Origin: Malania oleifera
Taxonomy: Eukaryota > Streptophyta > Magnoliopsida > Santalales > Ximeniaceae
Direction: 5' to 3'
NCBI RefSeq assembly: GCF_029873635.1
Contig: NC_080425.1
Location: 41,976,390-42,040,389 of the forward strand
Length of the DNA stretch: 64,000 bases
In this document: positions 24,513 through 35,880 of the stretch, in pieces
Layout of the letters: the number at the start of each line of letters is the position of its first letter
How positions within the stretch are numbered: position 1 is the stretch's first letter
Made by a program: the position numbers and the translations under genes
The notes under the pieces: model-generated
Seen by the model: only the letters and a program-made list of their open reading frames with translations
Databases searched by the model: none
Told to the model about the DNA's origin: nothing

Positions 24513-26060
24513 ATGTTTTCACAAGCCATTGAAAGTGATGATTCTGAAAAGTGGATCAATGCCATAAATGATGAGTTGAGATCTATGGAACAGAATAAAG
24601 TTTGGGACATTGTTGATTTGCCTGAAGGGTTTAAAATAGTTGGGTGTAAATGGGTCTTTAAGACCAAACACGACTGTAATGGTAACATTGAACGATATAA
24701 AACTAGACTTGTAGCAAAGGGTTTCACTCAGACAGAAGGTATTGATTATAAAGAGACGTTTCTCCTGTGTCTAAAAAGGACTCTCTTAGAATCATAATGA
24801 CTTTGGTGGCTCATTTTGATTTAGAGTTGCACCAAATGAATGTGAAAACTGCCTTTCTAAATAGGAAAGAGGTATATATGGATATTCCTGAAGGTTTAAT
24901 GATTAAAGGAAAGGAGCACATGGTTTGCAAATTAAAGAAATCGATATATGGACTTAAGCAAGCTTCCAAGCAATGGTATTTTAAGTTTCATGATACCATC
25001 ACGATCTTTGGTTTTAAAGAAAACACTGCTGATCAGTGTATATATCTAAAGGTCAATGGGAGCAAGTTTATCTTTTTGATTATATATGTTAATGATATTT
25101 TACTTTCCAATAATGATCTTGGCTTATTAAATGATACCAAGAGATTTCTTTCTATGAACTTTGAAATGAAAGATATGGGTGAGGAAACTTATGTGATTGG
25201 AATTGAAATATTCCGAAACAGGTCACTTGGACTATTAGGGTTGTCTCAAAAAGGATATATTAATAAAGTTCTAGAAAGATTTCATATGGCTGATTGTAAA
25301 CCAACTCCTGCTCCTATTTGTAAAGGGGACAAGTTCAGTGTAAAAGATTGTCCACAGAATGAGTTTGAAAAGAAGAGAATGGAAAATATTCCTTTTGCAT
25401 CTATTGTTGGGAGTTTGATGTATGAGGATACTTGTACGAGACTAGATATTAGTTTTGCAGTTTGGATGCTCGGGAGGTACCAAAATAATCCCAGAATGGA
25501 GCATTGGAAAGCTACAAAGAAAGTCTTGAGATACTTAAAAGGAACTAGACACCGTATGCTCACATATAGGAGAACTAATCAGTTGGAGGTGGTTGGCTAC
25601 TCTAAATTTTGCTGGATGCGTTGATAGTCGTAAGTCAACATATGGCTATTTGTTCCTATTAGCCGAAGGAGCAATATCGTGGAAAAGTGTCAAACAGACT
25701 ATCATAGCAGCATCTACTATGGAAATTGAATTTGTGGCTTGCTTTGAGGCCATAATTCATGCTTTGTGGTTGCGGAACTTTATCTCAGGACTTGGGATTA
25801 TCGATAGTATAGCCAGGTCACTGAGAATTTATTGTGATAATTCCGTAGCAATCTTTTTCTCCAAAAACGACAAATACTGTAATGGTGCTAAGCATATGGA
25901 GCTCAAGTATTTGGCTATTAAAGAGGATGTTTGGAAACAGACAGTACTTATAGAACATATAAGGATTGAGCTAATGATAGCAGATCCTTTCACGAAGGGA
26001 TTGACACTAAAGGCATTTAAAGAACATGCTGATCACATGGGTCTTTGTTGTAATCCTTGA
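24513..26060 (+). pseudogene. Copia reverse transcriptase and RNase H
   Basis: The reverse transcriptase opens with KWINAINDELRSMEQNKVWDI and has CKWVFKTKHD, RLVAKGFTQTEGIDYKETF, then a frameshift near 24767. It continues with MNVKTAFLNRKEVYMDIPEG and SIYGLKQASKQWY. The catalytic box reads IIYVNDILL (about 25078-25104): the second residue of YVDD has changed to asparagine. RNase H follows after a second frameshift near 25600 (RKSTYGYLFLLAEGAISW, LRIYCDNSVAIFFSKND, ADPFTKGLTLKAFKEHADHMG), ending at the stop at 26058-26060. Confidence 0.85.
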
Positions 26061-26436
26061 TGTATGATAGTGGATCTTTATATTTTGTTCTATAACACGT
26101 ATAATGATATCAATAAAAGTATTTCTGAACATTATTTTTGTTTACCATAAATCACGTGATTATGGAGATGGTTTACTGTTAAACAGAAATGGTCTTTGAC
26201 AAAGACAGTATAGGGACAGTATGGTTACTTCCTATTATGGATCATAGTTAAGTGGTTTATTAGTATTGTGGTACATGGAAGGGAAGATGTCGCTCTAATG
26301 CTATTTACCGCCATGACTCGTACTAATGGGTTGCTTAATTATGATATTATGGTAATCTAATTGAAAAGTATAAATAAGCTAATATTTTGTATATATTATG
26401 GTTATTTGTTAATCCATATTAATATCATTCATATGG
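26061..26436 (+). other. 3' untranslated region of the nested copia element
   Basis: Short AT-rich spacer between the pol stop and the polypurine tract; no additional open reading frame is visible. Confidence 0.7.
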
Positions 26437-26450
26437 GCCAAGTGGGAGAA
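26437..26450 (+). other. Polypurine tract of the nested copia element
   Basis: GCCAAGTGGGAGAA directly precedes the 3' LTR start TGTAGG. The purine run AAGTGGGAGAA is the likely plus-strand primer. Confidence 0.8.
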
Positions 26451-26646
26451 TGTAGGATTTATATCCCAAAGGATATGTCCCACATGAATGATATGGGTCC
26501 CACATGTAGGGTATGTGTCCTATATGATAAGGATATAATTAATTGTTGTATGGGTTAACTAAAGGGTTAGCTTATTTAATATGAGAAATTAATGGTGGAA
26601 GTTTGAAGAGATTCCTATACATAAATATTATAGATATATATGTATA

Positions 26647-26690
<44 letters not shown>

Positions 26691-27117
26691 CTACTATTAT
26701 GGGGAGTAGTTATAAGGGCATGCTATACATCAAGTTAAGCTCTAAGGGTAGGAAAAGAGAGCTAAAGAAGAGAAAAGAAAAGCTAAGCTCATAAGTTTTA
26801 AGGGTTAGCTACATGGTGGTGTTAGTTGCAAAGAAAAAATAGGAAGAAAGGAATTGTCCTCTCTCTGCCTCTACTTCTCTAATCATCAGGAGATCTCATA
26901 GATCTAGTAAAGGAAGGAAAGAGAAAGGGGAAAAATGGGAGAAACGATTTCTTTGGATTCTCCGAATGTTCTTCTTGATAGGTGCGATATGGCCGATTCC
27001 GGTATGTAAAATTTATAGTTTATGATTTATTTATTTTTCTGCATAAAGGTTTTTTATGTGAAGTTTATGATAATGGAAAATCCTTGGCTGCAATATATTT
27101 ATAAAAATTTTCTTACA
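26451..27117 (+). repeat. 3' LTR of the nested copia element
   Basis: 667 bases, from TGTAGGATTT to TTTTCTTACA, followed at once by the target duplication AGAGC at 27118-27122. Nearly identical to 20535-21210, with a shorter TA tract. Confidence 0.95.
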
Positions 27118-27537
27118 AGAGCTTCCTCCTGCAACCACCACAGACCAGCTCCTCTGCTGCCAGCAACAACCATAGCCGAAGCCTCCTCCTACAACCATTT
27201 GCCGGCAGCACAACCAGTAGCACCCGTGAAGACACTCTCTGCTGCTGCAACCTCTTCAGGCCACTTCAACACCACCTTCCTGCCGAGAAGATACAAGCCA
27301 CGGCCGAGAAGACCAACCACCACCTTGCAGTCCCCTAGATCCCAACATGTCGCACCAGCCCCGTCTGTTTGCCGCCACCGTCGCCTTTTCACCCTCATAG
27401 CTACCATCACTCCGGAAACTCTTCACGGCGAGTTAAGACACACACACATACACAACTCCTAGTATCTGGCCCTCCTTCCCAACCTGCAGGCTCCTTCCCA
27501 ACCTATAGGTATTTTTTTATCATTATCTTGAATATAT

Positions 27538-27700
27538 AACAATAATCATATCCATCTAAAGTACAACAATACTTATATATATATATATATATATATGTAT
27601 ACATCTTATGTATATTTTATTTTCTAGTTAGTATTTATATATTATTATTGTTATTTTTAATATTAGTATTGTTGTACTTTAGATGGATATGATTATTGTT
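27538..27700. repeat. Perfect 36-bp inverted repeat around a 91-base AT-rich core
   Basis: The arms 27538-27573 (AACAATAATCATATCCATCT and onward) and 27665-27700 are exact reverse complements. The 91-base core between them contains a TA tract. It may be a small foldback or MITE-like insertion within the Tat LTR, or a cruciform-forming internal duplication. I see no clear target duplication. Confidence 0.85.
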
Positions 27701-27714
27701 AATTATTCATGTGA

Positions 27715-27716
<2 letters not shown>

Positions 27717-27789
<73 letters not shown>

Positions 27790-27790
27790 G
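27717..27790. repeat. ATT microsatellite
   Basis: About 24 uninterrupted ATT units in the Tat LTR. Confidence 0.95.
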
Positions 27791-28247
27791 TTTCTGTTTA
27801 TTGTTATGCTATTATTAGTGTTGGCCTAATAAGGCTTACAATTCTTATTTTGATGATAACAAATCAATGATGTGTTTAATATAGTTCAAATGAAAGTTTT
27901 TGAGGAGAAAGGCAAGCTTAAAGGAAGTGACAAAACTCAAAAGCATAAGGAAGCCTATGGATTACAAAGAGATCTTAAAGAACATGAAGACAAAAGATAT
28001 ACTAGTGAAAGCTCAAAGAAAAGATTGAAAGCACAAAGATGATGGAAGAACAAGATTGAAGATCAAAGAATTATTTTTAAGGATGTTCAAAATGTAAGTA
28101 CTTAAAAGTTAATTTCAAGTATAAATTGGATTGAAGCTCTTAGAAAATTCAGAAATATATTTTTAGATATACTCTAAAGAATATCTTTATAAATCAATAA
28201 AAAGAAATGGTTTTTGAAAAAGAAAATATTTTGAAATAATGAAGAGG

Positions 28248-28416
28248 CAGGCGACTGCCACATTAAGTAAGAGGTTTTTCAACAAGTTAGTAGCAAGACA
28301 GGCGACTGCCTAAACCTGTCAGGCGCCTACGTGAACATGACAGGCAACTGCCTTGGTTCTGGCAGGCGACTGCCAGTATATAGTGTTGAGAGTTTGTTCT
28401 GTGACAGGTGACTGCC
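28248..28416 (+). repeat. CAGGCGACTGCC motif array in the 5' LTR
   Basis: Copies at 28248, 28299, 28341 (CAGGCAACTGCC), 28363 and 28405 (CAGGTGACTGCC), plus a related CAGGCGCCTACG at 28320. The copy at 28361 is a perfect 7-bp dyad, CTGGCAG GCGA CTGCCAG, with a GCGA loop. The array ends about 130 bases upstream of the TATA box. The 3' LTR has the same array at about 36705-36875. Confidence 0.85.
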
Positions 28417-28544
28417 ACTCGAACGTTGGCTTAAAAACTCTTAACGAGAAGATTTTTTAAACAAGGTTTTTGGACATAATTATTTTAAAATACTTGGAAA
28501 TTATTTTAAGGAAACTTTGGGGGTAAGGAATTGCTTCTAAACAT

Positions 28545-28556
28545 CTATAAATAGCC
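28545..28556 (+). promoter_or_regulatory. TATA box of the 5' LTR
   Basis: CTATAAATAGCC, duplicated in the 3' LTR at 37003-37014, is a strong plant TATA box placed mid-LTR. It should drive the genomic transcript. Confidence 0.75.
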
Positions 28557-29437
28557 CCAATCTTCAAAGGTTTGAGACACCAAGCAATCTTCAAGTATTC
28601 AAAGTTCTCAAAGGCTATCAAACTCTCTTGTGTTCAAACTACTGATTTGCTACTAATTCATACTTCGAAGCAAAGCTTTCAAAGTCAGAATCTTTCATCT
28701 TTTGAAAGTTATTTGGTGATTCATACTAAGTATTAAGCTTCAAATTCTTTTATATTTGAATTACCTTGAAGTATTATTGTGTTGATTGTTGTACTAACCT
28801 ACTCTGCTGTGAGAGTATTTTCTTGTACATAAAATCTCTTTATCTTTGTTCTTATTCATAAACGATTCAGGGTTGTAGAATCGTTGGACCAAACGAGGGA
28901 ATATTGTTTAGAAAGGCGGGCTCTAGCCTAACGGAAGGAGTGTTTTGTAATCGGTATTTTTCCACCCGTCAACGGAACTAAACTAGTGAATCCTTTGGTG
29001 GTTTGCCAAAGGCGAGGACGTTCTCTTTTCTTTACTCTTTACTTTTTCCCGCAAAGACTTATAAACTGCGTGTACGTTTTTTAATTGATTAATTCTGAGT
29101 GTTTAGTTGTTAAATAGATCGGAGGATAATTTGTTTTTGGTTTGATCAGCATTGATTGCAGAAACCGAAAGGGACTACGTTGGTTGATCAACTGAAACTT
29201 ATTAATCTAGAAGTTTTTTTAAAAGCTAAACACAAGGAAGACTTGTGAGTTTTGAACAAACACAGGGCTTATATAAATTCAGCAATTTATTACAAGGTGA
29301 TTAAGTTCTTAATTGATTATGGATTGAATTGTTTTCATATTCAATTGTTGTGATTGATTGATAATTAAGAATCAAAATTAAAATAATTTTAAAAATACCA
29401 ATTCACTCCCCTTTTTGGGAAGCTATCCTAATTTCAA

Positions 29438-29451
29438 TTGGTATCAGAGCC
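29438..29451 (+). other. Primer binding site (initiator Met tRNA)
   Basis: TTGGTATCAGAGCC follows the LTR end by one base and matches the complement of the initiator methionine tRNA 3' end. Confidence 0.95.
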
Positions 29452-29494
29452 TAGTTATAGCAAATTCTTAACAAGCAGCTATAAAAAGATCTAA

Positions 29495-31277
29495 ATGGCT
29501 AACATAGGAGTAGCTCCTTTTGGAGAGGGCCAATCCTCAACTCGTCCACCAATATTTTGTGGACTCAACTACACCTTTTGGAAAAAAAGAATGCAAATCT
29601 ACCTCCAACACATGGATTGGAAAGCTTGGGAAGTAGTTGTAGATGGAGACCTTGTTCCCACCAAAATAATAGATGGAAAACATATTCCAAAAGAGAAAAA
29701 GGATATGATTGATTCATATTATAAGATGATTCAAATAAACTCAAGTTCTATAAATGCTTTATATTGTGCCTTAGACGCTAATGAATTTAATAAGGTAATG
29801 GCTTGTAAAATAGCAAAAGAAATATGGGACAAATTAGAAGTCACATATGAAGGAACCATTAATGTAAGGGACAATAGAATAGACATGTTAACTAACGAAT
29901 ATGAAGCATTCAAAATGAATTCAGATGAATCCATATCAAGTATGTACACAAGATTCACCCATATAATTAACTCCCTAAGTGCTTTAGGTAAAACATATAC
30001 CACCTATGAAATGATTAGGAAAATTTTGAGAGGCCTTCCCTCAATATGGGAACCTAAGGCTATAGCAATTACCGAAGGAAGAACCTTAAAACTACCTCCT
30101 TAGATGAACTCATAGGATCATTTCTTACTTATGAAATGACTCTAAAAGAAAAAAATCCTGAACCAAAGCATAAGAAATCTATTGCACTAAAAGCTTCAAG
30201 CCACAGCTCAAGCGAAGAAGAAAGTGAATCAAGTGATTTGGATCAAGATGAATTAGCATTCATCACTAAGAGGCTAGGAAAGTTTTATAGAAGGAATAAA
30301 ATATTTCCTAAGAAGTTAACAAAAGAAAAACTGAAAAGGTAGAATCAAGTAGAAAAGAAAATAAAAGTAAAAATGAACCCCCTATATGCTATCATTGTAA
30401 GAAACCATGACATATCAAACTAGAGTGCCCTTTTCTCAAGAAAGATAAGAAGAAAAAGAAGGAAGCTATGAAAGCTACTTGGGATGACTCAAGCTCCAAC
30501 GAAACTGAAAACGAATCAAGTGGACAAGAGATGGAAAACGTATGCTTCATGGCGAACGATGAAGAGGTAAACTCTTACTACTCTTCAACCGAATCTAGCA
30601 ATGAATCTTATGATGAGTCTTGTGATAGTATGCCCTCATACAAAGAATTACAAGATGAATTATTTTCTTTACATAAAAGATTCATAAAAATTTCCAAAAG
30701 AAATATAACCTTAAAAGATCAAAATAAAGAACTTCTTAAACAACTTGAATCATTTAAAAATATTGAAGAAGAAAAGGATTCTTGTATAAAGAAGTTAGAA
30801 GAAGAAGTAAGTAAAGCAACTCAAGAATTAACCAAAACACATAAAGAAAAATTAAGTAAAAAGGATCAAGAAATAAATGAACTAAAGAAATTAGTAGAAG
30901 ATAAAGAACAAGTTATATATAATTTTACTAAAGGGAAAGATAATTTTGAAAAAATGATTGGACAGCAAAGGTTACATGGGAATAAAGAAGGAATAGGTTA
31001 CAATGGTAAACCAAACAAAAAGAATAAGAAATTATACGTGGGTTATTTTGTAAAAGAAGCCAAGCACTATGCTAGCACTTCCTCACACAACAAACATGAA
31101 CACACTATTTGTTATATGTGCAAAACCAAAGGTCATGTAATGTTTGATTGCCCACTAAAAAGGAAGTATGTTAAAATTCAAGATGAATGGAAAGTAAAAA
31201 ATGGATCTAAAAACAAAATAAAGAAAGTTAAAAGGATTTGGGTTCCTAAAACTAACCAAATGAATCCTCCATTATAG
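29495..31277 (+). pseudogene. Sirevirus gag
   Basis: The ATG at 29495 starts MANIGVAPFGEGQSS. The DUF4219/UBN2 capsid region follows (YTFWKKRMQIYLQHMDWKAW, AKEIWDKLEVTYEGT, STRFTHII-like YTRFTHIINSLSALG). The frame breaks at 30103. A serine/glutamate segment (SSSEEESESSDLDQDELAF) and a zinc knuckle CYHCKKP-stop-HIKLEC (about 30389-30430) come next, the glycine codon of the knuckle having become TGA. A 269-codon stretch (30468-31277) has an acidic part, a long coiled coil (about residues 55-165) and a second zinc knuckle CYMCKTKGHVMFDC. The layout is standard for Sirevirus gag; at least three disruptions prevent full-length product. Confidence 0.9.
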
Positions 31278-32495
31278 GTATGTTTTAGGACAACATCATC
31301 AACGAACAAGTAGTACTTGGACAGCGGGTGTTCAAGACACATGACCGGTGATAAGACCAAGTTCACCTCTTTAAAACAAAAGGATGGAGGATATGTCATC
31401 TTCGCCGATAATGCCAAAGGTAAGATCATTGGCATCGAGAGAATAGGTAAAAAACCTTCTATTACTATTGATAATGTATTATTGGTAGAAGGATTAAAAC
31501 ATAATCTTTTAAGAATAAGCCAATTAAGTGACAAAGGGTTTGAAATAATCTTTAAGAAAGAAAAATGTATCATTCAAAATCCCAAAGAAAATAAAATCTT
31601 ATTTATAGCTCTTAGGATAAATAATGATTATTGTATAAATCTTGAAAATCTAACAAATCAAAATGTAACTTGTTTGGCAGCTATAAATGATATAAGTTGA
31701 CTATGGCATAGAAAGTTAGGACATGCTAGCATGGACTTATTATCCAAATTATCAAAGAAAAATATTGTAAAAGGATTACCAAATACTAAATTTATAAAAG
31801 AGAAGATATGTGACGCATGCCAAAAAGGAAAACAAGTTAAAACTAGCTTTAAAAAGAAAAAGTATATATCTACTAAAAGATCCCTAGAACTTTTACATTT
31901 AGACTTATTGGGTCCAACAAGAACCTTAAGTCTAGGAGAAAAACAATATGCCTTTGTAATAGTAGATGATTATTCAAGATTTACTTGGGTATTATTTCTA
32001 TCTAATAAAGATGAAGCTTGTAATATGTTAATTTCCTTATGTAAGAAATTACAAAATGAGAAAGGCTATAATGTAACAAGTTTTAAAAGTGACCAAAGAA
32101 AGGAATTTAAGAACAAAGAAGTCAATAAATTTTGTAATGAACATGGAATATTACACAATTTTTCAAGTCCTAGAACTCCACAACAAAATGGAGTTGTAGA
32201 AAGAAAAAATAGAACTCTACAAGAAATGGAAAGAACTATGCTTAATGAGAATAATTTATCAAAATATTTTTGGGATGAAACTGTAAACACAACATGTTAT
32301 ATTATAAATAGGGTATCTATAAGATCAAGTGTAGATAAAACACCATATGAATTATGGAAAGGAAGAAAACCTAATATTGCTTACTTTCATGTATTTGGGT
32401 GCAAATGCTTTATTCTTAATACTAAAGATGATTTAGGAAAGTTTGATGCAAAATCTGATGAAGGTATCTTTTTAGGCTACTCTCTAAATAGCTAA
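31278..32495 (+). pseudogene. Sirevirus protease and integrase
   Basis: Protease opens with YLDSGCSRHMTGDK (about 31311-31352), preceded by a TAG where the family has tryptophan. GAG_pre-integrase has LWHRKLGHASMDLLSKL and CDACQKGKQVK, with a stop at 31698. Integrase has LLHLDLLGP, FKSDQRKEFKN and NGVVERKNRTLQEM, so the catalytic D, D and E are all present, though the glycine pair after the second D is changed to Arg-Lys. The frame runs to a TAA at 32493 within the C-terminal YSLNS-stop-AYRVYN block. Confidence 0.9.
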
Positions 32496-34351
32496 GCCTA
32501 TAGGGTCTATAATAGGAGAACTCTTACTATCATTGAATCAATACACATAACATTTGATGAATCCAAAGTTTATGAAAATAAAATTCAGAATAATGAAAAA
32601 GAAGATGTTCCACAAAATGAAGAAGATCTTAAAATAAAGGAAGAAAATATTAAAGAAACTTCAAATGAAAACATAGTGGAAAGTCTAGAACTACCTATAG
32701 AATGGAAATATTCAAAAATTCATCCAAAAGAACAAATAATTGGAGAAACGTCAAAAGATATAACCACTCGAGCTTCTTTGAAAAATATTTGCAATCATTA
32801 TGCCTTTTTATCTCAAGAAGAACCCAAAAATATTGATGAAGCTTTAAAAGATGACTCTTGGATTATAGCTATACAAGAGGAACTAAATCAATTTGAAAGA
32901 AGTCAAGTATGGGAACTTATACCAAAACCCAAAGACAAATCAATCATAGGAACTAAATGGGTGTTCAGAAATAAAAAAGATGAAAATGGAGTTGTTGTAA
33001 GAAATAAATTTAGGTTAGTAGCTCAAGGATATAATCAAGAAGAAGGTATTGATTATGATGAAACTTTTGCCCCTGTAGCAAGAATGGAAGCAATTAGGAT
33101 GCTCTTAGCTTATGCAGCCTATAAGGATTTCAAATTATATCAAATAGATGTAAAAAGTGCTTTTTTAAATGGATATATAAATGAAGAGGTTTATGTAAAA
33201 CAACCTCCAGGTTTTGAAATTTCAAAAAATCCAGAGTATGTATTTAAGTTGACTAAAGCTCTATATGGATTAAAACAAGCTCCTAGAGCTTGGTATGAAA
33301 GACTAAGTAAGTTCTTAATCCAAAACAATTTCTCAAGAGGAAAAATAGATAGTATGTTGTTTATAAAAACCAAAAACAAAGACAAACTTATAGTACAAAT
33401 TTATGTTGATGATATTATTTTTGGGGCAACCAATGAGAATTTATGTAATAAATTTGCTAAATCTATGCAAAACGAGTTTGAGATGAGTATGATGGGAGAA
33501 TTAAATTATTTTCTAGGATTACAAATCAAACAAGCAAAGAATGGAACTTTCCAATCAAACTAAATATATTAAAGATATGTTAAAAAAGTTTGATATGGAA
33601 GAAAATAAACCTATAAGAACTCTTATGAGTACTTCAACTAGTCTTGACAAAGATGAAAAAGGGAAACAAATTGATACTAAGTATTACAGAGGAATGATGG
33701 GTAGTTTACTTTACTTGACAGCAAGCAGACCTAATATTATGTTCAGCGTATGCATGTGTGCGGCTTCAGTCAACTCCTAAGGAGTCACATCAAACAGCAG
33801 TCAAAAGAATCCTTTGATATCTTTTAGGCACACTTGAACTAGGTTTATGGTATCCAAAATAATCTGAATTTGAAATAATTAGTTATTCAGATGCAGACTT
33901 TGCTGGATGTAAAATAGATAGAAAAAGTACAAGTGGAACGTGTCATTTTCTAGGACACTCTTTAGTCTCATGGTCTTCAAAGAAACAAAACTTTGTAGCA
34001 TTATCCACAGCAGAAGCATAATACATTGCTGCATGAAGTTGTTGTACTCAAACATTGTATATGAAACAGCAACTAAAAGATTTTAATATACAATATCAAA
34101 CTATTCCCATAAAATATGACAACACAAGTGCCATTAATATTTCAAAAAATCCAGTATCCCACTCAATAACAAAACACATTGACATAAGACACCATTTCTT
34201 GAGAGATCATGTGCAAAATGAAGATATAATGCTAGAATTTGTGAATACAAATGATCAATTAGCAGATATTTTCACAAAACCTTTATCGAAAGAAAGATTC
34301 ATATTCATAAGAAGAGAATTGGGCATGCTACATAGTCGTGAAGTGATTTAA
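32496..34351 (+). pseudogene. Sirevirus reverse transcriptase and RNase H
   Basis: The reverse transcriptase is readable without interruption over 32676-33563: WIIAIQEELNQFERSQVWEL, GTKWVFRNKKDENG, VDVKSAFLNG-type IDVKSAFLNGYINEEVYVKQ, LYGLKQAPRAWYERL and the intact catalytic YVDDIIFGATN. A frameshift near 33555 moves to the connection (KYIKDMLKKFDMEENKPIRT). RNase H (33880-34351) has SYSDADFAGCKIDRKSTSG with the first aspartate. Stops fall near 33778, 33820, 33859, 34019 and 34034. It ends ADIFTKPLSKERF-IRRELGM with a stop at 34349-34351. Confidence 0.9.
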
Positions 34352-34361
34352 GCTTTGTTCT

Positions 34362-34516
34362 ACTTGGCAGGCGACTGCCACCAAGATGTCAGGCGACTGC
34401 CAGGCTACTGACTCTTCAGATTCCACATAGATAGGTGTCTGCCACATTCAAGCAGGTGACTGCCTCGTGGCGGGTAGGGTTTAAAATCCTGTTTTAAGAC
34501 ATTTTAACTTCCACCA
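34362..34516 (+). repeat. Internal copy of the LTR motif array ahead of the third ORF
   Basis: CAGGCGACTGCC occurs at about 34368 and 34390, CAGGTGACTGCC at about 34463, GATAGGTGTCTGCCAC near 34432 and CAGGCGCCTGC near 34515. This is the LTR motif, repeated between the pol stop and the third ORF. The first copy is part of TGGCAG GCGA CTGCCA, a perfect dyad. Confidence 0.85.
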
Positions 34517-34677
34517 GGCGCCTGCTTATTTATCTTTCTCTTTGAAATTTTTTGTCTCTACCTTTTTCCATACACATACCTCGTTCAAATCATCTTGAAA
34601 CAAAGGTTCTAATTCTTCCTACTCACCAAATCACAAACCTGACTTAGGGTTTCTTTGTTCTTCTCTTGCATACAAAT

Positions 34678-35880
34678 ATGACTCAATCCAAATCCGTTGG
34701 TGTTAAGGGATCTTCGTCTTCAACAAGGATCAATAATGATGAGGTGGAGAAATGGTTAGTGACTCCACACGCTAAGCAATTTTACCGGAATCAGATTGCT
34801 TCCGTTGAACCTATCTTAGGTAAATTTCTTGATGTAACGTTCTTCAATTCAAATTTTACTGAAATCATGGAACTCTTTAAGGATATTAGATGGGATAAGT
34901 TTATTACATATCAAGCTAAAGGATATTATCCCAATGTTGTTTGGATTTTTTATGCGAATATGGAACGATGTGATAATGGGATCAAAACTAATTTGCTTAG
35001 GCAAAATATCCATCTAACTTCCATATCCTTGGGAAAGATTTTTCGAATCAAGCTAGGGGATTTTGAGGTTCACATTATTGAGAAGCAATGGATTATGGCT
35101 CAAGGTTTTACTCCACAAGATTTTTTGCCTCTAGTCATGACTGAAACTCCTGTTAAATTTGGACATCCTCCTCTTTACAAACAGCTTAATCTGAAGGCTT
35201 TAATTCTGCACAAACTCATTACAAACAACATCTTACCATGATCTGGTTCTCATGACCATATTTCATTCCTAGATTGTTTTGTAATGTGGTGTATTCTCAA
35301 AGGAAAAAAGATGGATCTTCCAAGTTTAATTATCTAGTGGATTATCATGAAAGTCGATGCTCCTCGTATTATTCTACCATATGCTAGGATGTTAAATATG
35401 GTTTTTGTTATGTTAATATTCTAACGCCATCATGTAACTTCACAAGCAAGACTTATTATGATATTTTTTCTGATACCGTTCTTAAACATATAGGCTATAA
35501 GAACTCTCCTCAAGGATGGTTTTATAAAGGACATAGGCATATATCATCTGCTCCACCACCTTCTTCATCTTCCATCCCAACACCATCAGTTCAGCTTGAT
35601 CCAGAAACTCCTTCATGGTTCGTTCCAAATTTTTAATCATTATATAACTTTCAATGATGGAATGAAATCTGGACTTGGTACTCTACAAGAGAAGGTTACT
35701 TCTATAGAAACTCATTGTTCAAATATTGATAAGCAAGTTGATAAGATTGAGCAACAGTTGACCAACTCCTCTAAAGGCAAATCTCCTATGAATATCAGCT
35801 CTACTACCTCAAGTGATGATGAATCTGGTGAACAGGAGGAAGAAGATGATGAAAGTGGATCTATGGAAGCTTTTGATTGA
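34678..35880 (+). pseudogene. Sirevirus envelope-like third ORF
   Basis: A third ORF between pol and the 3' LTR is the feature that led Sireviruses to be called envelope-like; its role is unproven. The ATG at 34678 opens 188 codons to a stop at 35239, resembling the putative plant transposon protein region found in many Sirevirus and Athila third ORFs (DEVEKWLVTPHAKQFYRNQ, VVWIFYANMERC). I see no signal peptide or clear membrane segment in the readable part. After frameshifts between 35240 and 35596, a C-terminal coiled coil (VTSIETHCSNIDKQVDKIEQ) and acidic serine-rich tail (35596-35880) remain. The break removes the central part from any single product. Confidence 0.75.

Larger units (their letters stand above)
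20535..27117 (+). mobile_element. Complete Ty1/copia element nested in the Tat LTR
   Basis: Two LTRs (20535-21210 and 26451-27117), a primer site, gag-pol and a polypurine tract are all present, and the 6.6-kb element is flanked by a perfect 5-bp target duplication AGAGC (20530-20534 and 27118-27122). The 5' LTR start is mutated (TATAGG against TGTAGG in the 3' copy). By eye the LTRs differ by about 20 substitutions over some 620 alignable bases, so insertion was not very recent. The polyprotein is broken by stops and frameshifts. I do not assign a lineage with confidence; the single polyprotein and short LTRs exclude Sirevirus. Confidence 0.95.
27123..27818 (+). mobile_element. Tat 3' LTR, second segment
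   Basis: After the copia target duplication the pyrimidine-rich LTR leader resumes (ACCACCACAGACCAGCTCCT and similar repeats of the 20340-20520 segment). It runs through an AT-rich part with a perfect inverted repeat and an ATT microsatellite to the Sirevirus insertion site ATTAG (27814-27818). The apparent 146-codon frame at 27022-27462 spans the copia LTR border and is not a gene. Confidence 0.65.
27819..29436 (+). repeat. 5' LTR of the complete Sirevirus
   Basis: 1,618 bases from TGTTGGCCTAATAAGG to CTATCCTAATTTCA. It has five CAGGCGACTGCC-type motifs, a TATA box, and a U5-proximal block typical of Sirevirus LTRs. Relative to the 3' LTR it lacks about 45 bases after GGACGT (near 29020; the extra sequence is at about 37478-37530). 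Confidence 0.95.

Noticed and set aside
27022..27462. 146-codon open frame
   Set aside because: It crosses the border between the copia 3' LTR and the Tat LTR; the Ala/Thr/Pro-rich translation reflects the pyrimidine-rich leader.
34678..35880. True retroviral envelope gene
   Set aside because: No signal peptide, fusion peptide or transmembrane segment is visible; it matches the plant Sirevirus third ORF of unknown function, and it is broken.
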